Shown here: positions 26,508 through 35,000 of the stretch, one piece after another
Position numbering within the stretch: the stretch's first letter is position 1
Layout: each line of letters starts with the position of its first letter
Assembly: GCF_000716715.1 (NCBI RefSeq)
Contig: NZ_JNYJ01000010.1
Coordinates: 1-64,000, forward strand
Length of the DNA stretch: 64,000 bases
Direction: 5' to 3'
Source: Dactylosporangium aurantiacum
GTDB taxonomy: Bacteria; Actinomycetota; Actinomycetes; Mycobacteriales; Micromonosporaceae
Notes under the pieces: generated by a model
What the model saw: the letters and a program-made list of their open reading frames with translations, nothing else
The model's database searches: none
What the model was told of the DNA's origin: nothing
Translations under genes and position numbers: made by a program

Positions 26508-27175
26508 CCGCCCCCGTCAAGGTGCTCCTCGCCGACGACCAGGCGCTGGTCCGGTCCGGCTTCCGGATGCTGCTGGACGCCGAGGACGACATCACCGTCG
26601 TGGGGGAGGCCGCCAACGGCGCCGAGGCGGTCGCCCGGGCCCGGGCCACCCGCCCCGACGTCGTGCTCATGGACATCCGCATGCCGGAGCTGGACGGGAT
26701 CAAGGCCACCGGCCAGATCGCCCGCACCCGTGGCCTGGAGGCCGTGCGGGTGCTCATCCTGACCACGTACGACACCGACGCCTACGTCTTCGAGGCGCTG
26801 GAGGCGGGCGCGAGCGGCTTCCTGCTCAAGGACGCCGGCCCGGCCGAGCTGCTGCACGCCGTCCGGGTGATCGCCGCCGGGGACGCGCTGCTCGCCCCGC
26901 GGATCACCCGGCGGCTCATCGCGCAGTTCACCGCGGGCCGCGTCGCCGCCCAGGTCGCCGAGGACCGGCTCGCCGTGCTGACCCAGCGGGAGCGCGAGGT
27001 GCTCACCCTCGTCGGGCAGGGGCTGAGCAACGACGAGATCGGCGTGGCTCTCTTCATGAGCCCGGCCACCGCCCGCACCCACGTCAGCCACGCCATGTCG
27101 AAGCTCGGCGCCCGCGACCGCGCGCAGCTGGTCGTCGTCGCCTACCAGACCGGTCTCGTCACCCGCCGCGCGTGA
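26504..27175 (+). CDS. NarL/FixJ-type response regulator
   Basis: A 223-aa two-domain regulator. The receiver has the acidic pocket (LLADDQ), phosphoacceptor Asp57 in VVLMDIRMP and Lys in FLLKDAG. The C-terminal LuxR-type helix-turn-helix covers LTQREREVLTLVGQGLSNDE and the recognition helix ATARTHVSHAMSKL. Starts with GTG 26504 overlapping the kinase stop. Followed by a bidirectional hairpin. Possible target: the 18-bp palindrome upstream of the kinase gene. Confidence 0.92.
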   Translation: MTAPVKVLLADDQALVRSGFRMLLDAEDDITVVGEAANGAEAVARARATRPDVVLMDIRMPELDGIKATGQIARTRGLEAVRVLILTTYDTDAYVFEALEAGASGFLLKDAGPAELLHAVRVIAAGDALLAPRITRRLIAQFTAGRVAAQVAEDRLAVLTQREREVLTLVGQGLSNDEIGVALFMSPATARTHVSHAMSKLGARDRAQLVVVAYQTGLVTRRA

Positions 27176-27176
27176 A

Positions 27177-27204
27177 GACTCCGGCACGCTCGGGTGCCGG
27201 AGTC
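27177..27204. terminator. Bidirectional terminator between convergent genes
   Basis: Perfect 11-bp arms GACTCCGGCAC (27177-27187) and GTGCCGGAGTC (27194-27204), 6-nt loop. It starts 1 base after the response regulator stop and 10 bases from the DUF4440 gene stop. Confidence 0.85.
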
Positions 27205-27214
27205 CTGTGCCGGG

Positions 27215-27580
27215 TCAGACCTCGGTCTGCTGGTGGAAGACGCTGCGCCACTCGTCGTTCTCGCGGGCGTAGACGCTGGTGGCGAGGACCTGGAACTTCT
27301 GCTGCTCGTCGTCGATCAGGGCGGTCACCGTCGCCTTGTACGTGACCAGGGCGCTGTCCTCGCCGATCTGCACCACCTTCAGGTGGCTCAGGTCGGTCTT
27401 GAGGAACGGGTTCTCGTTCTTGGTCACGTTCGGGACGATGTCGGCCTTGCCGGCGACGCCGTGTTTACTGACGGTCAGGGCGTCCTCGCGTACGACCCGT
27501 TCGTAGAAGTCGCCGTCGCCTTCGCGGTTGGCGCGCCACATTTCCTTCTCAAGTTGCTTCAGCTCGCTGGCGATTGTCAT
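27215..27580 (-). CDS. DUF4440 / SnoaL-like (NTF2-fold) protein
   Basis: A 121-aa single-domain protein of the nuclear transport factor 2 fold. The sequence ELKQLEKEMWRANREGDGDF, then a hydrophobic core and HLKVVQIGEDSALVTYKATV, is typical of DUF4440 proteins, which bind small ligands or act as isomerase-like enzymes. GAAGGGGG precedes ATG 27580. Its codon use is less GC-extreme than neighbouring genes (for example KNENPF, DDEQQKF). It is divergent from the CGNR gene with a 59-bp spacer. No specific role can be assigned. Confidence 0.75.
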   Translation of the reverse strand: MTIASELKQLEKEMWRANREGDGDFYERVVREDALTVSKHGVAGKADIVPNVTKNENPFLKTDLSHLKVVQIGEDSALVTYKATVTALIDDEQQKFQVLATSVYARENDEWRSVFHQQTEV

Positions 27581-27639
27581 GTTGGCCCCCTTCCGTTGCT
27601 GGTCGGGATACCCGCAGCGCTACCGGCTAAACTGGTTAC

Positions 27640-28260
27640 ATGATCCCCGGCATCCACGTGCTGACCAGCGCCGGTGGGCAGCGGTTCTCGTTCGACCCGG
27701 GCAGTCTGAGCCTCGAGCTGCTCGCCACCGGTGGACCGGGCGAATACCGGCGGTGGGAGATCCTGCACCGCCCGGCCGACCTGGCGGACTGGCTGACCCG
27801 CACCCGGCTCGCCGCCGCGGCACCGCTGACCGCCGGTGACGTGCTGGTGCGGCCCGCGGAGCTGGCGCGGATCCGGCTCCTGCGGGACACGCTCTGGGCC
27901 GTCGCGCCGGCCCTCGCGCACGGGGAGCGGCCCGACGCGGCCGACGTCGAGGTCGTCAACGCGGCCGCGGGGGAGCCGCCCCGGCTGCGCGTCGACCCGG
28001 CGGACCTGGCCCGGCGGTGGGTCACGCCGGTGACCGGCGGGCAGGTGCTCGGCGCGTTCGCGAGGGACGCGCTGCACGTGATCGGCACGCCGGCGCTGCG
28101 CGGGCGGGTGCGGGAGTGCGCCGACGACCGGTGCCGGCTCATCTTCCTGGACACCTCCCGGCCGGGGAACCGCCGCTGGTGCTCGATGGAGCGCTGCGGC
28201 AACCGCAACAAGGCCCGCATCCACCGCAACCGCCACACCACGCAGCCCACCGTCACCTGA
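27640..28260 (+). CDS. ABATE-domain CGNR zinc-finger protein
   Basis: A 206-aa putative stress-responsive regulator. The N-terminal ABATE domain (about 15-140) precedes a C-terminal CGNR treble-clef zinc finger: CADDRCRLIFLD, then RRWCSMERCGNRNKARIHRN with all four Cys and the name-giving CGNR. Such proteins are thought to bind DNA. The gene appears leaderless, with TAAACT at 27628-27633 close to the ATG. It is divergent from the DUF4440 gene and 88 bp from the tail of a second, degenerate CGNR gene. Confidence 0.85.
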   Translation: MIPGIHVLTSAGGQRFSFDPGSLSLELLATGGPGEYRRWEILHRPADLADWLTRTRLAAAAPLTAGDVLVRPAELARIRLLRDTLWAVAPALAHGERPDAADVEVVNAAAGEPPRLRVDPADLARRWVTPVTGGQVLGAFARDALHVIGTPALRGRVRECADDRCRLIFLDTSRPGNRRWCSMERCGNRNKARIHRNRHTTQPTVT

Positions 28261-28348
28261 CCGCCACCGTCCCGGCCGCCGCGGGCGAGGCGTCGCCTTC
28301 GCAAATCTTCAAAGGATCGCGGGTCGGGTGGAAGGAGCGGCGCGGCTG

Positions 28349-28852
28349 TTACGCGGCGGCAGGGCACCGCTGCGGTGAGCACCACCGCTGGTCGCCGCCG
28401 GCCGACCGGTCGAGGTACAGCGCACCGCAGCCGCCGCAGGCCCTGACCCGGCCGGACATGGGGCCGCCGAACAGATCGATCGCGTCGCGGGCCAGCAGCG
28501 ACAGCACCTCAGGCACGGACACCGGGCCGGGCACCGCCGCCCGGCCGTCGGACCCCAGTGCGGGCACCGGCGGCGCGACCGCCGCCGCGGCGTTGATGGC
28601 GAGCCGGTCCACCACACCCGCCGGCGCGCCCGCCACGGCCCGCAGGGCGGTCCGGCGCACGGCGTCGCGCAGCGCGTGCACCGGGGCGATGTCGGCGGTC
28701 GTGGCGATGACGTCGTCGACCCCGGCCACGGCACCGAGCCACCGGCCGAGTGCCACCGGCTCGTACGGCAACGCCCCGGTGCCGCCGGGGTGCAGCAGGT
28801 CCAGCGCCATGCGGCCGGCGCCGCGCCACGGCGCGCGGATCGGTCCCGTCAT
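28349..28852 (-). CDS. ABATE-domain protein with a degenerate CGNR zinc finger
   Basis: A 167-aa paralogue convergent to the intact CGNR gene. The ABATE region (MALDLLHPGGTG..., LRDAVRRTALRAVAG) is recognisable. The zinc ribbon keeps CGGCGALYLDRS and RWCSPQRC, so four Cys remain, but CGNR is replaced by CPAA followed immediately by the stop, and the basic tail is missing. A frame shifted by one base continues for a few residues (ORF ends at 28309), suggesting a 3' truncation. It may still bind zinc but probably not DNA in the usual way. Confidence 0.7.
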   Translation of the reverse strand: MTGPIRAPWRGAGRMALDLLHPGGTGALPYEPVALGRWLGAVAGVDDVIATTADIAPVHALRDAVRRTALRAVAGAPAGVVDRLAINAAAAVAPPVPALGSDGRAAVPGPVSVPEVLSLLARDAIDLFGGPMSGRVRACGGCGALYLDRSAGGDQRWCSPQRCPAAA

Positions 28853-28893
28853 GACCCCACCCTAGCCGTGGCGGAGGTCGACAGCCGGCGAGC

Positions 28894-28934
28894 GGCGGCC
28901 GGCGCCCCGTTGGCGGTGAGGGGCGCCGGCCGCC
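28894..28934 (-). terminator. Terminator of the first GH43-AbfB gene
   Basis: Perfect 15-bp arms GGCGGCCGGCGCCCC (28894-28908) and GGGGCGCCGGCCGCC (28920-28934), 11-nt loop, beginning 4 bases after the minus-strand stop at 28939. Confidence 0.85.
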
Positions 28935-28938
28935 GGGC

Positions 28939-30366
28939 TCAGGAGGTGATGCGGAAGGTGGCGTCGGCGCGGGCCGTGGCGGTGGTGACCGGGTCGAGCC
29001 GCAGCAGGTAGTTGTAGTGGCGCAGGTACCGGTCGGGGAAGTTGTAGGACTGGAAGGACGTCCACGACGCGTCGGCGAGGCCGGCCACCTGCCGGAACGT
29101 GGCGTCGGCGGCGAACGTGGCCGTGCCGTCGTTGGCGGCGAGGACGAAGTCGTAGTCGTAGTGGCGCAGGTAGTAGCCGGGATAGTTGACGGACTGGATG
29201 GAGACGGTGCCGGTGCCCGCGAGGCCGGGGACGAGGCGGAACTGGGCGTCCTGCGCCGGGGACACGTTGGCGTCGATGCGCACGTCGAAGTTGGCGTGCC
29301 GCACGTAGCGGTCCTGGAAGTTGTACGACTGGAGCCGGTTCACCGTCGTGGTGCTGGGCCAGCGGGACAGCACGCGGCTCTCCTCGGCGGCGGTGAGGTT
29401 GAGGATGGCGCCGTGGCGCTTCTTGGTGCCGCCCATGGCGTACGAGCCGGACGCCGGGAGCTGGTAGGCGGACGGGCTGGACGGGTTGCCGGTGAGCACG
29501 GGCAGGTACCCGCGGCCCGCGGCGTACTGGTCGAGGTACAGCGCCCACGAGTTGCCGGTGTTGAACTTCACCCACATGGGGCCCTCGACCTGCGCGCCGG
29601 TGAGGCCGATGCCGGACAGGTCACCCAGCGTCGTCCACGTGCCGAGGATCGAGTTGCTGCCCTCGATGGTGATCTGGCCGTCGCCGGACGTGCGGACGTA
29701 GCGGTAGTTGCCGACGCCGGCCGGGACCTCGACGATCTGGGTGTCGATGATCTCCTGGGCGCCCGGGCGGGTGATGTACGGCTGCGGCGTGGTGATCGAG
29801 CGGAAGTTCGACGTGCGGGCGGAGTAGATGCGGTGCTTCGTCGCGCCGTTGAGCGGGACGTTCGTGGCCCAGTAGAGGACGTAGTCGCCGGTCGCCGGGT
29901 TCCAGATCGCCTCCGGGGCCCAGGCGTTGCGGCCGTCGGGGATGGCGCCGGCGACGTTGAGCAGCCACGGCGCGGACCAGTTCACCAGGTCCGGGGACTC
30001 CCAGACGACGAGGTTGCGGCTGCCGTTGTTGATGGCCGCCGACCAGTCCTGGCCGCAGCCGATGCACAGGTCGGTGGCGATGATCCAGTACTTGTCGCCG
30101 GCGGGTGAGCGGACCAGTGCGGGGTCGCGCACCCCGCGGGTGCCGACGTTGGAGCTGAGCACGAGATTGCCGTTGTTCAGGTCGGTCCAGCGCAGGCCGT
30201 CCTTGCTGTGCGCGAGGTAGATCTGCTGGGCGGTCGACGACTCGCCGGTGAAGTGGGCCATCAGGTAACCGGTGAACGGGTCCAGCGCGGCCGCGGGTCT
30301 CGGCACGGCGAGCAGCAGGCCCGCGGCGAACAGGGCGACGACCGCCCGGGTGAGCAGTTTGCGCAT
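28939..30366 (-). CDS. Secreted GH43-like arabinan/arabinofuran hydrolase with AbfB (CBM42) domain
   Basis: A 475-aa secreted glycosidase. Signal peptide of about 27 residues (MRKLLTRAVVALFAAGLLLA...). A five-bladed propeller domain (28-320) has the first acidic residue in GTRGVRDPALVR and a later Glu in AQVEGPMWVK. The C-terminal AbfB/CBM42 domain (about 335-475) contains three beta-trefoil repeats, each starting like LQSYNFQDRYVRH, VNYPGYYLRHYDY and SYNFPDRYLRHYNY; these bind arabinofuranose side chains. It is a paralogue of the adjacent gene. Likely acts on arabinan or arabinoxylan outside the cell. Confidence 0.88.
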   Translation of the reverse strand: MRKLLTRAVVALFAAGLLLAVPRPAAALDPFTGYLMAHFTGESSTAQQIYLAHSKDGLRWTDLNNGNLVLSSNVGTRGVRDPALVRSPAGDKYWIIATDLCIGCGQDWSAAINNGSRNLVVWESPDLVNWSAPWLLNVAGAIPDGRNAWAPEAIWNPATGDYVLYWATNVPLNGATKHRIYSARTSNFRSITTPQPYITRPGAQEIIDTQIVEVPAGVGNYRYVRTSGDGQITIEGSNSILGTWTTLGDLSGIGLTGAQVEGPMWVKFNTGNSWALYLDQYAAGRGYLPVLTGNPSSPSAYQLPASGSYAMGGTKKRHGAILNLTAAEESRVLSRWPSTTTVNRLQSYNFQDRYVRHANFDVRIDANVSPAQDAQFRLVPGLAGTGTVSIQSVNYPGYYLRHYDYDFVLAANDGTATFAADATFRQVAGLADASWTSFQSYNFPDRYLRHYNYLLRLDPVTTATARADATFRITS

Positions 30367-30410
30367 CGGAGTCCAGTCAGGGCGTAGGGGAGTGGGGGCG
30401 GAGGGCGTGC

Positions 30411-30450
30411 TCAGGCGACGATCCGGAGTGTCGCGTCGACCAGCGGCACC
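30411..30450 (-). pseudogene. Relic of a third AbfB C-terminus
   Basis: Just after the stop of the second GH43 gene, the minus strand encodes VDATLRIVA and a stop (30437-30411). This matches the ends of the two AbfB proteins (ADATFRITS and QDATFKVTS). It looks like the last codons of a deleted or recombined tandem copy. Confidence 0.5.
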
Positions 30451-30454
30451 CGTC

Positions 30455-31840
30455 TCACGAGGTGACCTTGAAGGTCGCGTCCTGCCGGTCGGTGGTGCTC
30501 GAGGCGGCGCTGAGCGGGTCGATGCGCAGCAGGTAGTCGTAGTGGCGCAGGTACCGGTCGGGGAAGTTGTACGAACGGAACGACGACCACGTCGAGTCGG
30601 CGAGGCCGGCGGTGCGGTAGAAGGTGGCGTCGGCGCGGAACGTGGCGGTGTTGTCGTTCGCGTCCAGGCGCAGCGCGTAGTTGTAGTGGCGCAGGTAGCG
30701 GGTCGGGTAGTTGACCGACTGGAACGACACGCCCGCGCTGTCGGCGAGCCCCGGCACCAGCTTCCACAGCTGGTCCTGGTACGGGTCGAACGGGTACGGG
30801 TCGATCCGCGCGATGTTGTCGGCGTGCCGCACGTACCGGTCGGGGTAGTTCGACGACTTGAGCCGCACCCAGCCCGGCAACCCCCACCTGGCGACGGCGG
30901 CGTTGTACTCGGCGGCGGTGATGCCGGCGATCGAGCCGTGCTTGGCGTTCAGCGGCGGGGTGTAGTCGCGCTGGTTGAGCACCGTCCACGCGCCGCCGCC
31001 GACGTTGCCCGTCGACCAGGCGTAGTAGTCGTTGTTGACCGGGCTGAACGAGTCGCCCCACAGCCACCAGCCGGTGCCGCTGTTCGCCTTGACCAGCATG
31101 GGCGCCTCCATGGAGCCGCCCTGCTTCAGCCCGGCGGTGTACGTGGTGAAGCTGTTCGGCGCACCGGTGGACGAGCGGGCACCGTAGGTCAGGCCGTTGG
31201 CGAGGTTCTTGTAGTACAGGTAGAACGTCGAGCCGTCCACGACGACGTCGCCGTCGAGCACGCCGAATCCGGGGCTGAAGTACACCTGGTCGGCGCTCAC
31301 CGTGCGGAAGTCCGACGTGTAGTTGACCATGAACACGTCGCTGCCGTTGTTGGCGGAGTAGACGATGCCGTACTGGCCGCGCGCGGCGTCCCAGAAGGCG
31401 GTCGGCGCCCAGGTGTGGGTCGCCAGGTTGTGCATCTTGATCCGCCGGTAGCCGGTGAAGCTGGTCAGGTCCGTCGAGTCCCACACGTGCAGGTACTGGT
31501 TGTTCTGGCCGAAGTCGGTGCCGTTGAGGTCGGTGGCCAGGATGACGAACGTGCCGTCCTGCTTGCGCAGGATGAACGGGTCCCGCAGGCCGAGCGTGCC
31601 GGCGGTGGGGGTGACGACCGGGTTGTTCTGGTTCAGCGGCGTCCAGTTGAGCCCGTCGGTGCTCACCGCGACGTGCAGCCCGTAGTTGGCGCCGTTGCGG
31701 TTCGGCGTCTCGGTGAAGTACACGAAGACGTAGGCGCTGTTGGCCGCCAGGGCCTGCCCCGGTGTGGCGGCGACCCCGATCGCGGCGGCCGCCGCGGACA
31801 ACCCGGTGAGCTGGACGAAGGTACGACGACGAAGGTGCAC
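30455..31840 (-). CDS. Second GH43-like hydrolase with AbfB domain, Tat-exported
   Basis: A 461-aa paralogue of the previous gene. The N-terminus LRRRTFVQLTGLSAAAAAIG fits a twin-arginine signal (RRxFxQL) ending near AQALA/ALAAN, so it is exported folded. The propeller has LGLRDPFILRKQDGTF, TWAPTAFWD and GSMEAPMLVK. The AbfB trefoil (about 320-461) has SSNYPDRYVRH, VNYPTRYLRH and SYNFPDRYLRH. GTG 31840 was chosen with AGAGAGGT upstream; an ATG at 31888 would place the operator at 31867 inside the coding region. Two LacI-type operators flank its promoter, so it is probably sugar-induced. Confidence 0.88.
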   Translation of the reverse strand: MHLRRRTFVQLTGLSAAAAAIGVAATPGQALAANSAYVFVYFTETPNRNGANYGLHVAVSTDGLNWTPLNQNNPVVTPTAGTLGLRDPFILRKQDGTFVILATDLNGTDFGQNNQYLHVWDSTDLTSFTGYRRIKMHNLATHTWAPTAFWDAARGQYGIVYSANNGSDVFMVNYTSDFRTVSADQVYFSPGFGVLDGDVVVDGSTFYLYYKNLANGLTYGARSSTGAPNSFTTYTAGLKQGGSMEAPMLVKANSGTGWWLWGDSFSPVNNDYYAWSTGNVGGGAWTVLNQRDYTPPLNAKHGSIAGITAAEYNAAVARWGLPGWVRLKSSNYPDRYVRHADNIARIDPYPFDPYQDQLWKLVPGLADSAGVSFQSVNYPTRYLRHYNYALRLDANDNTATFRADATFYRTAGLADSTWSSFRSYNFPDRYLRHYDYLLRIDPLSAASSTTDRQDATFKVTS

Positions 31841-31866
31841 GATGGCAGACCTCTCTGCGGGGTGCG

Positions 31867-31880
31867 TGTGAGCGCTAACA
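31867..31880. promoter_or_regulatory. LacI-type operator 1 upstream of the GH43 gene
   Basis: TGTGAGCGCTAACA, an almost perfect 14-bp palindrome of the TGTTAGCGCTAACA type used by LacI-family repressors at actinomycete glycosidase genes. It lies 27 bp upstream of the GTG. Confidence 0.7.
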
Positions 31881-31999
31881 TGGTGCATCGCGAAGGGCCG
31901 CCGCGATTGGCGGCGCGGCGGCATCATGCGGCGAACTGATAGCAGAGCATGCACCGGCGGACGGGATGGCGGACGCCCGTCGATGCGACCTTTCGAAAA

Positions 32000-32013
32000 T
32001 GTTAGCGATAACA
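32000..32013. promoter_or_regulatory. LacI-type operator 2 upstream of the GH43 gene
   Basis: TGTTAGCGATAACA, one base pair off perfect symmetry and the same consensus as operator 1. The two centres are 133 bp apart, allowing repression by looping. Confidence 0.7.
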
Positions 32014-32073
32014 CTTGCGATGTCAAGACCGCCCGGGGGCGCGCCGCGTGACGTGGCCCCCGGGCGGTCAGGA

Positions 32074-35000
32074 TCAGGCCGCGATGGTGGCGGCGAGTGC
32101 GCGCACGGTGGGCGACTCGTACAGCGAGCCGACCGTCACCGGCGCGCCGAGGCGTTCGCTGAGCGCCTCCGCGAGCTGCAGCGCCCGGACCGAGTCGCAG
32201 CCCATGCTGAAGAACGAGTCCTCCCGCCCGATGCGGGGCACCGCCAGCACGTCCGCCGCGGCGCCCGCCACGAGCTCCTCGAGGCGTCCTTCGGGTGCGG
32301 TGTACCCCCCACCGCCGGATCCGATCGCGGCGAGGACGGCCGCCGGGTCGGCGGCGCCGCTGCGGTCCCGCTCGATCCGGGACGTGACGGCGATCCGGGC
32401 GAAGATGCCCTCGCCGGCGAGCCGGGCGGCGACGGCGGCGCGGACCCGCTGCGGGTCCTCGCCGGGGCGGGGCACCACCGCGACCGCGATCGTGCCGCCG
32501 CGCAGCTGGTCCGCCGCGAGGAAGGGCTTGATCTGCTCGTTGTCCGGGTCGGCGCCGATCAGCAGGTGCACCGCACCGGCGTGCAGGGCGCCCAGCAGCG
32601 CCACCGTGCCGCGGGCCGGGTCGATCAGGGTGAGGCCGCGGTGCCGGGCGGCGGCCACCAGGGGGCTGCCCTGGTTCATGCCGGGCCCGTCCCACATGCT
32701 CCAGCCGATGCTCTGCGCCCGCCGGCCGGCGGCGGCCCAGCGCTGCGCCCAGCCGTCGAGGACCGCGTTGGCGGCGGCGTACGCGCCGAACCCGGTGCCG
32801 CCGAAGACCCCGTTCACCGACGAGAACAGCACGACCGCGGTGTCCGGGCGGCTGGTGAGCAGCCGGTCCAGGGCGGCGCAGCCGCCGGCCTTCGGCCGCA
32901 GCATCCGCGACAGCCAGCCGGTGGACTCGGCGCGCAGCTCGTGCTCCGACAGCCGCTGCCACTGCGGCGCGACCGGCGCACCGGCCAGGTGCAGCACCAG
33001 GTCCAGCCCGCGCCCCCAGGCCCGCTCGGCCTGCGTCACCTCGCGGGCGAGGGCGTCGGCGTCGGCGACGTCGGCGGTGCGGTACCGGACCTCGCCGATC
33101 GTGGCGAGCAGTTCCAGGGCCTCCCGGGAGCCGTCGGCCAGCTGCGACGCCGGGGTCCGCCCGACGATCAGCAGCCGGGCGCCGTGCGCGACCACCAGGT
33201 GCTCGGCGACGGTCCGGCCGAGCCCGCCGAGGCCGCCGGTGAGCAGGACCGTGCCGCCGCGCGGCAGGACCTCCGCCGGCACGTCGAACGCCTCCGGCAG
33301 CGCCAGCGTGCGCAGCCGCTGCTGCAGCGGGGCGCCCTCGCGGACCGCGACGACGTCGCCGTCGTGCCGCAGCCCGGCCAGCATCGCCAGCTCGTCGTCG
33401 CCGGCGTCCGCCGGGGCGTCGAGCAGGGCCGTGCGGGCGACGAGGCGCTCCGAGGCGGCGGTCCGCACGAGCGCGGTCAGCCCGGCCCGGCCCGGCACGA
33501 TCCGGTCGCCGGGGGCGGCCTGGGCGGCGCCGCGGGTGAGCACGGTCAGCTCCGCGTCGGGGCGGACGCGGGCCAGCTCGGCGGCGACCGCCACGAAGCG
33601 CGCCAGCACGCCGGTGTCGCCGTCGGCGGGGGCCGCGGCCGGATCCCCGGCGGCGACGAAGAGCACCTGCGGCGAGTCCTTCGACGACAGCGCCGCCGCG
33701 AGCTGCGACACGTCGGTGACCTGCGTGTCTGCGACCCGGTCCAGCCACTCGCCGGCGGGGCCGCAGACGTAGGCGACCAGCGCGCCGGCGGGGCGGGGGC
33801 GCAGCGGCGTACCGGCGGGATCCCAGCCGACGGCGAGCGCGGGGGTGTCGCGGGCCGCGGTGTCCGCCGCCCCGTCGTCGGCGCCGCCGTAGCAGCGGTC
33901 GTCGAACACGCCGGCGCGCCACCCTTCCAGCAGCCGCTCGCGCTGCACCTTCCCGCCGTTCTGCCGGGGGAACTCCTGCGCCGTCACCGGCACCAGGTAC
34001 GTGGGGCGCAGCGCCAGGTCGCGCGCCAGGGCGGTGCGGATGGCCTCGACCACGGCCGGCACGTCGTCGGTGTCGGGCACGAAGAAGACCACGAGGGCGT
34101 CGGTGCCGGTGTCCTCGTCGGGCACGCCGGCGACCGCCGAGCACGCCGGGCGCACGCCCGTGACCTGCTCGACCACCGCCTCGATCTCGTGCGCGGGGAA
34201 GTTCGCCCCGTTGACGATGACCATGTTCTTCTGCCGCCCGGTGAGGAACAGCCGGCCGTCGCGCAGGAAGCCGAGGTCGCCGGTGTCGAACCAGCCGTCG
34301 GCGGTGAAGCTCTCCGCGTTGGCCTTGTCGTTGTGCGCGTACCCGTTCTGGACGGTGGTGCCGGACACGTGCAGCCGGCCGACCCGCCCCTCGGGCAGCA
34401 CCGCGCCGGACGGGTCGACGATGCGCAGCGCGACCCCGGGGATGGGCGCGCCGACCTCGGTGACGACGACCGCGCCCGGCGTGCCGGCGGGCAGCTCGCG
34501 CAGGTGGCCGTCCAGCGACGCGGGCACCAGCGCGATCGTGCCGGCGCCCGGGTCGTCGCGGTGCATGTGGGTGTACGTGACGCCGGAGGACGTCTCCGAC
34601 ATGCCCCAGCACGGCACCATGGCGTCGGCGGGCAGGCCGTGCGGGGCGAGCAGCTCCAGGAAGCGCCGGGCGGTGCGGGCGACCACGGCCTCGCCGGCGT
34701 TGCAGATGTTGGTGAGGCTGCGCAGGTCCCAGGACCCGGCGGCGATCTCGTCGGCGCGCTGGCAGACCAGCGAGAACGCGAAGTTCGGCGCCCACGTGCA
34801 GGTGGCCTTGAACCGGTCCACGCAGTCCAGCCACAGCAGCGGCCGGCGGATCACCGACTCGGTGCGCACGTTGACGTGCTCGCAGGTGAGGAACACGTCG
34901 CGCAGGTTGAACATGATCATGCCGCCGACGTGGTCGAGGGGCATCCAGTTGAGCGACACGTCGCGGTCGGTGAAGCCGTTGGCGGCGATCGTCGCGTACG

